Source: Apium graveolens (Eukaryota > Streptophyta > Magnoliopsida > Apiales > Apiaceae). From it: a DNA stretch of 64,000 nt. The position numbers and the translations under genes are program-made. The stretch lies in NCBI RefSeq assembly GCF_009905375.1, contig NC_133657.1, positions 46,116,192-46,180,191 of the forward strand, given 5' to 3'. Within the stretch, counting starts at the first letter, position 1. The number at the start of each line of letters is the position of its first letter. Below are positions 1 through 11,209 of this stretch, piece by piece. The notes beneath the pieces are model-generated. The model had not been told where the DNA came from. It worked only from the letters and a program-made list of their open reading frames with translations, and ran no database searches.

Positions 1-1007
1 TGCTTACTTTTTCCACTCAAATATACCTCTCTTTTTGCCGGTTCAGGAGACTGCCTCTCAGAAATTTTATTTTTCACTAATTGTTTTCTCTCAGTCTCAC
101 TAGAAAGGCTCAAATAACTCACAAAAGAAGAAATAATAGATGGCTGAGAAGAGTGGTCTGCAGCCATATAAATAGGGGTATCCTCATGTAAAGGTCTATT
201 TATAATCATACTAACAGATAAAGCATAATTTTGAGTTGAGATTATACCTTGTGTGCTTGGATCCAAAGGTAGAGCAGAACGAGGAGTCGTCAGTATAACT
301 CCAGTATCTTTCTTTACAGCCACCAAATCAACATCAGTATCAGGAATGGAAATGTATGGATTTGTGGGACCTGAGGCTTTGGAGCTTCTTCAACCCTTTG
401 AGCTGAAGGTTCTTGTGGACTCCCCTCAAAGATTGGATCATTGATCACTGCATCCAGCTTTTCCAAATACTCCTGATGAGCTTCACTTCTGTTGAACATG
501 GGCTTGAATCTCAGTTTCCACAGAATCAAGACCATCTTGAGCAGTGTCAGGAATTGTCCTTTGAGTTTGTATGTTTACACTCTCAATTTGAGAGAGTGGT
601 TCTTGTGTGACTTGAGCTTGGACAGCTGCTGAAACCTTTTGAGAATTAGGTTCTTGTGTGCTGTGCTCTTTCGGTGGAAACTGGAGCTTAGACTTCTTCC
701 TCATAAAGACAGCTTTGTCTTCAGCCTTTATCTTTCACATTGTGTCAAGACCAACCTCCTTTTCCAACTGTTTCATTCTTTCAACAGAAACTTCAATGAA
801 TTTGGATGGAGGAGAGTTATGAACTGATAAGGTCTCAAGAATAGAAATCACTGTAACTGGAAAAGCTAATTTCTCACTGTCAGGATACAGACTAGATTGA
901 TCGGGACTAGCATGAACCTGAGTATGCATCCTGACTTTTTCTTTTTTAGCTTGAAGTTTATCATCCAACTTCACCAACCTCCCTCTTTTTCTTTGGAGCG
1001 GCTTCAC
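1..1007 (-). pseudogene. unrecognised degraded coding remnant
   Basis: Minus-strand reading segments lie at about 735-1007, 483-704 and 314-535 and are separated by stops or frame changes. The longest reads as a basic, Lys-rich stretch (KPLQRKRGRLVKLDDKL) followed by a segment ending in VSVERMKQLEKEVGLDTM. The later segments are rich in Gln, Ser and Pro. I recognise no catalytic motif or family. The apparent start of the first segment lies inside the LTR that begins at 1008, so the original N-terminal part was probably cut off when that LTR sequence arrived. It could be the tail of another transposon ORF or of a host gene. The function is unknown. Confidence 0.3.
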
Positions 1008-3937
1008 TGTAACACCCCCAAATCCGGGGTCAGGAATCTGGGTTGTCATGATCAACTTTACAAATCCTCTTTCAAAATATTTCCTTTATACTTCTCATCA
1101 ACAGACAATTACTCATATCCCGACCCTACCTTTCACACACACACACATGGGTTATAGTCTTAGAGAATGCACCTATACAATACTGAACGATAATAATACA
1201 ATGATCCAACAGTTATTATATTCTTCCAAATATCTCCTCTAGATATGCTACTGATTATTACTTCTTGATGAAGTATAATCAGCAGTCAAATATAGACTTA
1301 ACTCAAGCGTTGTAACAATTTACATAATTTAACTTAAACAAAACATGCTAGGATAACTAGCCGCCTACCAGCTTAATCTTTAACCTAAGCCTGTCATATG
1401 GACTAAAAGATATCACCGACTTCCTTGCTATTCATCGATGGGATGACCACATTGCTATCTGTGAGGTTGGAAGATGAAATAATAAGAATGAGTAAATAAT
1501 GCCCAACAAGTTCTACCAATAACTATCAACTTATAAAAATAGAATATACTTCAGTAGGAGTAATAGAGAAAAGAATCAAATCTTTATACCCTTTATATTG
1601 TTCCTCAATCTCAACATCTTTTATAAATATCAAATCATTTTATAAGTCTCCAATAGTTCAAGTTACTATATGATATACTTTTCATTAAATCGATTATTAA
1701 TATAACATTTTCCAGCACTTAAGTTGTAATCTAATCTAATAACAACAACTACCCATTCCCTCTTTCAACAATCAACATCAGTTTCAAGATGTTCAATTAC
1801 CAAATAATTTTAACAATCCAATATGTTGTTAGATATAAGACCATTTATTTATTCTATTTATTATTAGCATTTATCGGTGATAATTCAATTTTAAAACATT
1901 TTAAAAAAACAAAATCCGAGGGATTGGGACTTTCAACCAATTTGATATGATTAAACGATTATCAGTCATTTCAATCATGTCCTTCCGAGGAACCCTTTTT
2001 TACTACTAGTAGATGGACAAGAACACTTTTCGTACTTGACCAGGATAAGAACATTTTTCATACTTGCCCTTTTGATGGACAATATCAGTTTTCAAAATTG
2101 GCACAACCTTTGGCAGCACCTGGGCCAGAAATAAAATGGATTTACTGACTAGACAAGCCACTTAAGTAGAAGTACCTCATTTTTGGTATTCTCAATACAT
2201 GGTACCGACATTCATGTCGACCTTAATCTAGTTTTAATAGTATGCTGACCAATCTGGTCGCATCTGCTAGGGCATCATGTACAATGATCCTTGCACTAAT
2301 AAAGTCCCATGAATTATCAAAAATCTTTACTTTTCATTTTAATCCATCATGACATTCTATGTTTTACATTGCACAATTACCTCTCAATCTTTTCTATATC
2401 AGTCGCATCATTCCTATCTCTTTATTCTCATTATTACTGTTATTTATCTCAACAGTCGTCATATTAATTATTATCCATTAAGGAATATTATTAATCAAAG
2501 AACATTCTCGATTGACCAGGAAGCCTTAACAATTTTCAGGTTATTTAATTATCTCTTACTCTTTGATTTAAAACAATACTTTTATAATTCATCCTTCATT
2601 TGAATATCAATTAAGATTCCTTAACCAATTTTCAAAATAATTAAACTAAAGAAAATAATTTTATTAAAATAATTAGTTGATCCTTCAAAGGATTTTTAAA
2701 TAATAATTAAATAGTTAATTTTAATTTTTTAATCTTCATTTAACAAAATCCATCTTAAATCATTCATTAATCCCAAAAAGTTTCAAATAATAGATAGATA
2801 ATGAAATTACAAACACACCATCCTTACGAGTTTAGTTTTTGATAAAATTATTTATTATCCTCGTTCTAATATTTAATTAGATTAAATACCTTAACCCCTG
2901 ATAATCAAGAAAGGAATAATATACAATCGTATAATACTCGAAGGAACAATCTTGGAACTAAGATGACTACTGTAAGAAGAAAGACCGGCTTCCGGTCGAT
3001 ATAACAGAAACAGAAATAATTAGCTAATAACTTTCTCGTTCATTTGAATCCACTTCACTTAATTACTCTTCCATATTCTAGGTATTCACAAGTCCTTATA
3101 CGTACATAACTTAAGGTAGTCATTCATACCTCGAAATAATTCTCAATTCATATCTAGTCTATTCACACATATATATATACATATGTACACTTTATAACGA
3201 ATAATATAATAAGTTCAAGAAGTTAACAGTTAAAGTATAGAAGTCTTGCCTCATTGAGGGGAATGCAACTGCGAGTGCAAATGCGAATGCGACTATGAGG
3301 GTCTTGGGTTGGTCCGGTAATCTATAAACAATAACATTACTCTGGATTAGTCACTGATCGTTTATGAAACTAAGCCTTAACTCTCATATAGACTAACATT
3401 CATTTCAAGTCGCTTAACATACTCGCTTGCACACCCTCGACTCTATCATTTTTATAAAATGGAAAAATAAACTTTTTAACACGAAACCTTTGCGAAGGCT
3501 AACATCCTATAACACATTAAATAAAAGTTTCATGATCCAAAAAGTCTTTTGGGGGTCTCAAATATAGTTTCAAATTTACATATAAGGTAAATGCGGTTTC
3601 GCGAATCATCGTTACTTAAAACAATCGTTTCTCATAAACCGTAAATCCGATTAATGCGATCTATATATCAAAATAAAGCTTGAATCATGAACTAACTGAT
3701 AATGGAAGTGGTGATGTTTAAAAGGGGTTTTTCGACTCCAAAGTTACACATAAACAGGGGTATTGTAAAAACGGGCATTAAGACGGCAATAAACTAACGA
3801 TTTCAAAAATTTAAACAACCCAAATCATGATCAATCAAAAAACATCTCAAGGTATCATGTTTTACAACTAAAATAAGTCAAAATCTCTTGAAGAACATTA
3901 AACCGAACATGTACTAATCATGGCTCAACAATCAATG
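1008..3937 (-). mobile_element. truncated Tekay-type LTR (fragment)
   Basis: The segment begins TGTAACACCCCCAAATCC, the same terminus as the LTRs at 28,995 and 51,189. It stays recognisably similar to them along its length: a GGGTTATAGTCTTAGAG block near 1149, an ACCCTCGACTC block near 3434, and an AAACGGGCATTAAGACGG block near 3768. It is much more diverged than that pair. Like them it is inverted on the plus strand, so the U5 end is on the left. It stops at about 3937, before the U3 end expected from the 3.8-kb relatives. No partner LTR, PBS or target duplication was found. Nothing inside it looks coding; short ORFs at 1048-1242 and 2349-2603 are AT-rich noise. Confidence 0.65.
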
Positions 3938-4066
3938 TAATGCCCTCCAGATCCGGGGTCTAGATCTGGGGGTTACTTGTCAACTACTAACATAAATCAA
4001 CCTGTATAATAATTATATAAATGATAAGTGGCATTTAATACCACTTAAAGCATCTCATAACAGCTG
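3938..4066 (-). mobile_element. short Tekay-type LTR end fragment
   Basis: A second LTR terminus (TGTAATGCCCTCCAGATCC) starts directly after the longer LTR fragment. It continues for only about 130 bases before sequence attributed to the Athila LTR. It is either a separate insertion truncated by the Athila element or a rearranged end of the preceding fragment. The right limit is approximate. Confidence 0.4.
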
Positions 4067-4259
4067 AAATTGGTGTCTTGGACTCAAGTATTTTATGTAT
4101 TTGACGTGTTTTCTAGTATTTTTGCATTTCAGGGTATAACTTGCTTAGATAGGTGGTTTTCATCAAATAAAGATTAAGGAAGTGCTTGGAATCAGTCTAG
4201 GGGTGATGAGCAAAGAAATCAGCATAAATAGGAGCAAAATGAATTATTTTCCAGAAGGG

Positions 4260-4361
4260 TAGCACGCAACCGCGCGCTAGGAGCATGTGACCGCGTGCTA
4301 GGAGCACGCTACCGCCTGCTGGCGCGCGACCGCGTGGAGGAAGCACGCGACCGCGTGCGTG
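4260..4361 (+). repeat. GC-rich minisatellite in Athila U3
   Basis: About five imperfect units of roughly 20 bases share the core GCACGCGACCGCGTGC. They lie upstream of the TATA box in an otherwise AT-rich LTR. The same core recurs twice at 10,919-10,957, between pol and the third ORF of the same element. Confidence 0.8.
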
Positions 4362-4436
4362 CGAAAATTCAGATGCTGGTTTTATTCATTTTCAACTCTG
4401 TTTAGGTTTCTATTGGCGCGGTGACTACTGGACTCT

Positions 4437-4444
4437 TATATAAA
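4437..4444 (+). promoter_or_regulatory. TATA box of Athila A LTR
   Basis: TATATAAA lies about 860 bases upstream of the LTR end. The equivalent box is at 23,932-23,939 on the minus strand in element B. Transcription would start about 30 bases downstream. Confidence 0.6.
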
Positions 4445-5305
4445 CCTTATGGAAAGACGTTTTCTTTAACGAGAACCAGAGCGAAGGCAAGAAGATTGAG
4501 AAGACCGTTTTAGCATGCAACAACGAAGAAGAGGAAACATTAGTTTATCTTGTGATTCTTTTAATTCGTTGTAATAGTGGATGCTATTTTTCTTTATGCT
4601 TTGAACCTTAATACTCTTGTGACGTACTTCATTATTTATTAAGTATTTTTCAGACTTATATCGTTGTGTTATTATCATACTTTATATGAACCCATGATGA
4701 CGATGAGTTCTATTATGGGCTAATCATGATCATGGGATTCTAGCGGATTTACTATGGAATTCTTTAGTTAATTGTTTAATACCTTGGTATGTTGTGATTC
4801 TTTGATATCTAGTATAGGTTGTGCTTATTCGTCTTATATGCATCGCAAATATGTAGGATAGCCTGTTAATCTCCTGTGAAGCGACAGTGGATCTTGAGAT
4901 TTAAAACTTGCCATGCTAGCATAGGTTCATGTGTTGTATGCATGATTAGTGGGTAACCCTAACCGTTTTACTTGCCCTGTGTAATCATCATGAATAACTT
5001 GTGCTTAAATCGTTATGTTGTCAAATTCTATAGACATATAGGGTATCAACATAATTGATGCCTATTCAACTTCTATCTAATTTGTGGATGCTCGGTAGAA
5101 TGGTATTCATACAACGAAAGTTGGTGATTATCAGTTTCGTGTTGTTCGATTAATATCATCACCATTACATGCTAAGTTTAATAACAACAACTATTAAATG
5201 AAGTAGTAATTAAGTTAAGAACGAACTAGAAATCATTCTATATTACTTGCGAATGCGTATACTTGTATGAATTATTTAGCGCATGCTTTTTTCCTAACAA
5301 GTTTT

Positions 5306-5323
5306 TGGCACCGCTGTCGGGGA
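5306..5323 (+). other. Primer binding site of Athila A (tRNA-Asp type)
   Basis: TGGCACCGCTGTCGGGGA lies seven bases after the LTR end. It is a slightly mutated version of the site in element B (TGGCGCCGCTGCCGGGGA), which fits the 3' end of plant tRNA-Asp, the usual primer of Athila elements. Confidence 0.8.
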
Positions 5324-5438
5324 CTCGGTGTTAATGTTTTTAGTTTATGTACTTACCATCAGTGGTCATTAGGATTCATTGATTAAGACTTGTTACTTGC
5401 TGCTTGCGGTTGTGTTCCAGGTACTCTAGCGAGTGTTT

Positions 5439-7021
5439 ATGCAAACACGTTCTCACACTCGCAAGAGAAATCTGGATAAAGCCGAGGAAACAGATAAAGC
5501 TCTTGACTTTCCGGAGAAGATAGTTTTTGCAGATTCGGATAAAGAGAGTGAAAAGAAAGAACCTAAAACAATGGGTGATCGTCTAGCTCAAGCTGATCAA
5601 GCTCTTATGGACTTTTCTCGACCTAAAATTGATGATATTCAGTCAAGCATCATTCATCCGGCTGTTGAGGCCAATACTTTTGAAATCAATTTGAGCACTA
5701 TTCAGATGGTATAGAATTCTGTTTCTTTTGGAGGGGCTATAACTGAAGATCCCAACATGCATATCAGGAATTTTGTCGAGATCTGTGGTACTTTCAAATA
5801 TAATGGTGTTACTGATGAGGCTATCAAGCTGAGGCTTTTCCATTCTCTCTGAGGGACAAAGCTAAGGAGTGGTTACATTCTTTACCAGCTGGGTCCATCA
5901 CTACTTGGCAAGATCTTGCTCTAAAGTTTCTGGTGAAGTTCTACCCAATGGCCAAAACTGCAGCTATGAGGAGTGCTCTTACTCAATTTGTGCAGCAGCC
6001 AGGAGAATCTATGTGCGAGGCTTGAGAGCGCTACAAGGAGATGTTGAGAAAGTGTCCACATCATGGTATGCCTGAATGGATGGTGATCAGTAGTTTCTAT
6101 AATGGTTTGGGGGTCCAATCTCGACCCATGCTCGATGCAGCTTCTGGAGGCATCTTGTTAGATAAAAGCTATACCGAGGCCTATAAGCTCATTGAAACTA
6201 AACGACTATCAAAATCTGACTCAAAGGATGATGTCTGGGAAGGTAGCAGGTATTCTGGAAGTTGATGCAACTACAGCTATTACAGTGCAGCTCTCGGCGC
6301 TGACTATGAAGGTCGATTCTGTAACCAACTATGGCGTAAGTCAAATAGCTAGTGTCTGTGAGCTTTGTGCAGGCTCTCATGCTACGGATCAGTGTTCTCT
6401 TGTTAATGAATCTGTTCAGTATGTGAACAATTTTCAGAGACCACAGCAGCCTGTGCCCGCTACTTATCATCCTAATAACAGAAATCATCCCAATTTCAGC
6501 TGGAGCAATAATCAGAATGTTGTTCAGCAACCATATCAGCAAGCTGCAAATAAATAGTTTAATCAACCTGGATTCCAACAACCTCAGCAATTTGCTCATA
6601 AGCAATCATATCCTCAATAAGGAGGTACCTACAGTATCGTCACCGCAGTAGAGTTTAACCACCAAGTTCGGGATGGATTCCACCTTCTAGTGCTGATTTC
6701 GAGGAGTTAAAGCTGTTGTGCAAAAGTCAGGCTATTTCTATCAAGACCTTGGAAAATCAAATTGGAAAAATAGCCAATGCCTTGCTTAATCGTTAACCGG
6801 GCACACTTCCCGCTACTGAAGTGCCAGGCAGGAAGGAAGCTAAAGAGCAAGTCAAACCTGTCACCTTAAGGTCTGGAAAAGTTGCTGATGCTGAAAAAGC
6901 AAAAGATGTAGAAGTTGAAGTTGTAGATGAAGAAAGAATTCAAAAAGAGAAAGAGGAGGGTAATACAGGGGAGAAACAGTTCTATCCTCCACCACCTTTT
7001 CCTAAGAGATTGCAAAAATAA
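5439..7021 (+). pseudogene. gag: Athila A gag (broken)
   Basis: Capsid precursor remnant. The start at 5439 (MQTRSHTRK) matches the corresponding B start. It runs through the capsid-like segment (EANTFEINLSTIQMV, then GVTDEAIKLR after a stop), the CPHHGMPEWM segment near 6056 and a zinc knuckle CELCAGSHATDQC near 6358. It ends in the Lys/Glu-rich linker before protease. Stops occur at 5712-5714, near 6024, at 6555-6557, near 6617 and 6796, and at 7019-7021, with frameshifts near 5840 and 6200. B retains a Trp or Gln codon at several of these places. A roughly 35-base segment around 6630-6665 is foreign to the B alignment. It could not make capsid. Confidence 0.8.
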
Positions 7022-7900
7022 AAGCTGGACAAGCAATTTATTAAGTTTCCGGAGGTGTTCAAGAAACTTCACATCAACATACCTTTCGATGAGGCTCTTA
7101 ATCAAATGCCTAGTTATGCGAAATTCATGAAAGGTATTCTATCAAGGAAGGTTAAACTAGATGATCTTGATACCGTTGCTCTAACGGAAGAGTGCAGTGC
7201 CGTGCTGCAACAAAAGTTACCTCCAAAGCTTAAGGATCCAGGTAGCTTCACCATTCCTTGCACCATTGGCAAGTTGTCATTTGACAAGTGCCTTTGCGAT
7301 TTGGGAGCAAATATCAATCTAATGTCGTTGTCTATCTTCAAAAAGCTGAATTTTCCTGATCCGAAGCCCACCTACATGTCTCTATAATTGGCTGATCGTT
7401 CGATTACATACCCACGAGGCATTGTGGAGGACGTGCTAGTAAGGGTGGACAAGCTCATCTTTCCTGCAGATTTTGTCATTCTGGATTTTGAGGAAGATAA
7501 GAAAATTCCCATAATCTTGGGAAGACCTTTCTTGGCTACAGGTCGTACCTTGATAGATGTGCAAAAAGGTAAACTCACCATGAGGGTGCAAGATCAAGAT
7601 GTGACATTCAATGTGTTCAATATGATGAAATTCCCTATGGAAGATGAGGAGTGCTTAAAGGTGGATTTGATCGATTCTGCAGTTACTTCAGGACTTGATC
7701 ATGAGCTAAGGTCTGATGCCTTAGAAAAAGCCTTATTGGGGGATTTTGACAGTGAAGATGATGAAGGCAATGAGCAGTTACAATATCTAAATACTTCTCC
7801 TTGGAAATGGAAGCTGGACATGCCATTTGAATCTCTTTGAAATACTGATCTCAAGAATGTTAAGGGAAAGCTCAAACCATCTATTGAGGAAGCACCTACT
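7022..7900 (+). pseudogene. pol: Athila A protease region of pol (broken)
   Basis: This is the aspartic protease part of the polyprotein. The reading segment at 7055-7387 carries the conserved Athila sequence with KLPPKLKDPGSFTIPC and the active-site-like DLGA at 7298-7309. The segment at 7388-7840 continues with ADRSITYPRGIVEDVLV and IPIILGRPFLATGR. The two are in the same frame and separated only by a TAA at 7385-7387, where B has CAA. A further stop near 7838 replaces a Gly codon. The Asp of the catalytic motif is intact, but the chain is not. Confidence 0.85.
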
Positions 7901-9387
7901 TTGGAGCTTAAACCATTGCCTGAACACTTGAGGTATGCTTTTTTAGGTGATGCATCTACTTTGCCTGTTATTATTGCATCTGACCTTTCAGGTAGTGAAG
8001 AGGACAAGCTCTTGAGGATTCTGAGAGAATTCAAATCGGCCATCGGATGGACTATAGCAGATATAAAAGGGATCAACCCTTCGTACAACATGCATAAAAT
8101 TCTGCTAGAGGAAGGTAGCAAGCCGACTGTTGAGAAACAGCGAAGGCTTAATCCTATCATGAAAGAAGTGGTGAAGAAAGAAATTCTAAAATGGATGGAT
8201 ACAGGAATCATATATCCGATTTCTGACAGTTCTTGGGTGAGCCTCGTGCAATGTGTACCTAAGAAAGGAGGTATTACTGTGGTAGCAAATGAGAAGAATG
8301 AGCTCATCCCCTTTCGAACAGTCACATGTTGGAGGGTATGCATGGACTACAGGAAGTTGAATAAAGCCACGAGGAAGGATCACTTCCCTCTTCCATTCAT
8401 TGATCAGATGCTTGACAGGTTGGATGGTCATGAGTATTATTATCTTCTAAATGGCTATTCGGGCTACAATCAGATTTGCATTGCACCAGAAAATTAAGAG
8501 AAGACTACTTTCACTTGTCCATTTGGCACATTTGCTTTTCGCAGAGTTTCTTTTGGCTTATGTGGTGCACCTGCCACTTTTCAGAGATGCATGAATGCAA
8601 TATTCTCTGAGATGATTGGACGACTTCTCCGTCTTTGGAACTTCATATGATGAATGCCTGAATAATCTCTTTTTGGTGCTCAAAAGGTGTATTGAGACCA
8701 ATTTGATGCTCAATTGGCAAAAATGTCACTTCATGGTACAACAAGGCATCATTCTTGGGAATAAGGTCTCTAGTAAAGGTCTTGAGGTGGATAAAGCCAA
8801 GATGGGCGTCATTGAAAATCTTCCGCCACCTATTTCTGTGAAAAAAATCCGTAGCTTTCTTGGTCATGTGGGTTTTTATCGGCATTTCATCAAGGACTGC
8901 TCTAAGATATCTAAGCCGTTGTGCAAATTTGGTCATGTGCCTTTCAAATTTGATGATGAATGCTTGGCAGCATTCGAGACTCTCAAGAAGAGTTTAATCA
9001 CAGCACCAGTAATTACGACACCTGATTGGAGAGAACCTTTTAAGATGATGTGTGATGCAAGTGATTATGCAGTGGGAGCAGTTCTTGGGCAGCAGAAGAA
9101 TAATATCTTTCATGTGGTCTACTATGCTATTAAGACTCTAAATGGAGCCCAACTGAAATACACCACTACTGAGAAAGAGCTGGTGGCTATAGTTTATGGT
9201 TTTGAAAAATTTCGATCTTATCTACTTAAGACAAAGGTGAACTGATCACGCTGCCATCCGCTATCTGGTCTCAAAGAAGGATTCAAAGCCTAGACTTATT
9301 CGTTGGGTTCTCTTTCTACAGGAATTCGAGTTAGAGATCAAGGATCGAAAAGGTACTGAAAATCAAGTAGTTGACCATCTCTCTAGA
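7901..9387 (+). pseudogene. pol: Athila A reverse transcriptase and RNase H (broken)
   Basis: The RT fingers and palm read at 7901-8497 (LNPIMKEVVKKEILKW, then CMDYRKLNKATRKDHFPLPF and GYSGYNQI). A TAA at 8495-8497 follows. The catalytic DD of DDFSVFG survives near 8619, but a deletion of about 23 bases just before it, relative to B, shifts the frame. The open frame at 8616-9245 covers the RT thumb (IRSFLGHVGFYRHFIKDCSKISKPL) and the start of RNase H ([16 protein letters not shown]). RNase H then breaks at about 9245. The order is typical of Athila pol. There is a non-homologous stretch near 8310-8335 compared with B. Inactive. Confidence 0.85.
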
Positions 9388-10763
9388 TTGGAGAATCTCG
9401 AGTCTACTTCACATGATAAGACATTGATCAACGAATCTTTTCCTGATGAGAAGTTGTTCATAATTCAGGAGGAAGAGCCATGGTTCGCAGACATTGTGAA
9501 CTATCTTGTTAGCAATATAATGCCTCCTAATATGAATGCGGCTCAAAAGAAGAAGTTTCTGCATGAGGTGAAGTGGTACATGTGGGATGAACCATATTTG
9601 TTTAGACAGGAGCTGACCAGATCATCAAGAGATGTATCCCATTTTGTGAGACGGAGGGGATATTACGAGACTTTCATTCCACAGCTTATGGTGGACATTA
9701 TGGTGGTGAAAAGACAGCAACTCGTATTCTTCAAACATGTTTTTTCTGGCCTACGTTGTTTAAGGATGCACATCAGTTTGTTTTAAGGTGTGATCGTTGC
9801 CAAAGAGTTGGGAATATTTTCAGAAAGGATGAGATGCCTTTAAGTGTGATACTTGAATTTGTGGTCTTCGATGTTTGGGGAATCGATTTCATGGGACCAT
9901 TTATCTCATCCTGCAATAATCAGTACATCTTGCTGTCAGTCGATTATGTCTCGAAATGGGTAGAAGTCAAAGCTCTACCGACTAATGATGCAAAGGTAGT
10001 TTTGAGTTTTCTTCATAAGCAGATATTCACAAGGTTTGGAACGCCACGAGTTATCATAAGTGACAAAGGGTCGCATTTTTGCAATCGTAAGTTCACTTCT
10101 ATGATGCAACGCTACAATGTGAATCATCGCATTGCTACTGCCTATCATCCGCAAACTAATGGTCAAGCTGAAGTGTCTAATAGAGAGATCAAGCGTATTC
10201 TAGAGAAAGTCATTTGTCCGTCGAGGAAAGATTGGTCTTTGAAGCTCGATGAAGCTGTTTGGGCTTATAGAACAGCATACAAGACTCCACTGGGGATGTC
10301 CCCGTTTTAACTTGTCTATGGTAAGGGATGTCATTTACCTGCGGAGCTTGAGCATAAGGCTTATTGGGCATTGAAGAAGTTAAACCTTGATCTAGTTGCA
10401 GCTGGGAAGAAGCGAATGCTTCAGTTAAATGAACTTGATAAATTTCGACTTCAAGCATACGAAAACAAAAAATTGTACAAGGAAAAGGTAAAAAGGTGGC
10501 ATGACAAGAATCTATCGCATAAGTCATTCATTCCGGGGCAACAAGTTCTTCTATTCAACTCTCGTCTCCGACTTTTTCGTGGAAAGTTGAAATCAAGGTG
10601 GTCTGGACCATTTATCGTCAAAACTGTGTTTCCACATGGAGCGGTGGAGATTTTTGAGAACGATCCGGGCCAAGCATTCAAAGTAAATGGTCAGAGATTG
10701 AAGCACTATTATGGGGATACGGCAAACCGTGAAGTGGTTAGTGCCGTTTTATTGTCAACTTAA
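9388..10763 (+). pseudogene. pol: Athila A integrase (broken)
   Basis: The zinc-binding N-terminal part spans 9388-9786 with frame changes. The catalytic core is open at 9756-10,310, with all three acidic residues visible: Asp in GIDFMGPF, Asp in IISDKGSHF 59 residues later, and Glu in HPQTNGQAE 35 residues after that, which is the DX35E spacing of retroviral-type integrases. A TAA at 10,308-10,310 (CAA in B) separates the core from the C-terminal part at 10,371-10,763 (KSRWSGPFIVKTVFPHGAVEI). No chromodomain is present, as expected for Athila. Confidence 0.85.
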
Positions 10764-11209
10764 TCGCATAACTCCACGTCAAGCTAATGACGTAAAAGAA
10801 GCGCTTCTTGGGAGGAAACCCAAGATATGAAACCATAGGACACCTTAGAATATAGTACTTTATCCAAAAACCCAAAAAAATCCGAAAAAAAGTTGCAGAA
10901 TTTTTTTTCAATAGCCTAGCACGCGACCGCGTTCTGGTTTCACGCGACCGCGTACGACCCTGACTTTTGAAAAATCATTTTTCAGCCTAAAATAAAACAA
11001 AACAAAAAAATTCACAAAAAAAATATAACTTATTAACCCACGATTTCCCCCCACACCTTGTCACAATCCCCACTCCTAATCAAATTCTAACTCTAATTTT
11101 ACCCTATAAATACATACAACCTCTCCATACACATCCCACACACTTTCAACTCTACAAAATCTCTCGTACACACCAAACACAAACTCTCCAACTTTTATTC
11201 TCAGTTCTC
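10764..11209 (+). other. Athila A spacer between pol and third ORF
   Basis: Non-coding spacer. It starts with the conserved block ACGTCAAGCTAATGACG...GGGAGGAAACCCAAG often seen after Athila pol. It then holds an A-rich stretch, two copies of the CACGCGACCGCGT core at 10,919-10,957 and a C/A-rich leader with CTATAAATAC at 11,103-11,112. That TATA-like motif lies 98 bases before the ORF start and could promote the third ORF separately (inference). Confidence 0.55.

Larger units (their letters stand above)
4067..5299 (+). mobile_element. Athila A 5' LTR
   Basis: The right end is well fixed. The LTR ends CTAACA at 5299, followed by AGTTT and a tRNA-Asp-type primer binding site. It contains a TATA box at 4437-4444. 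The region downstream of the TATA box matches the inverted LTR of element B (22,915-24,013) well, including the block about AAGGCAAGAAGATT near 4487 and the CCATGATGACGATGAGTTC region near 4691. The left limit (TGAAATTGG at 4067) is only the first plausible TG after the Tekay fragment, because no 3' LTR survives for comparison. There is no coding sequence; the minus-strand ORF at 4466-4678 is spurious. Confidence 0.6.
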
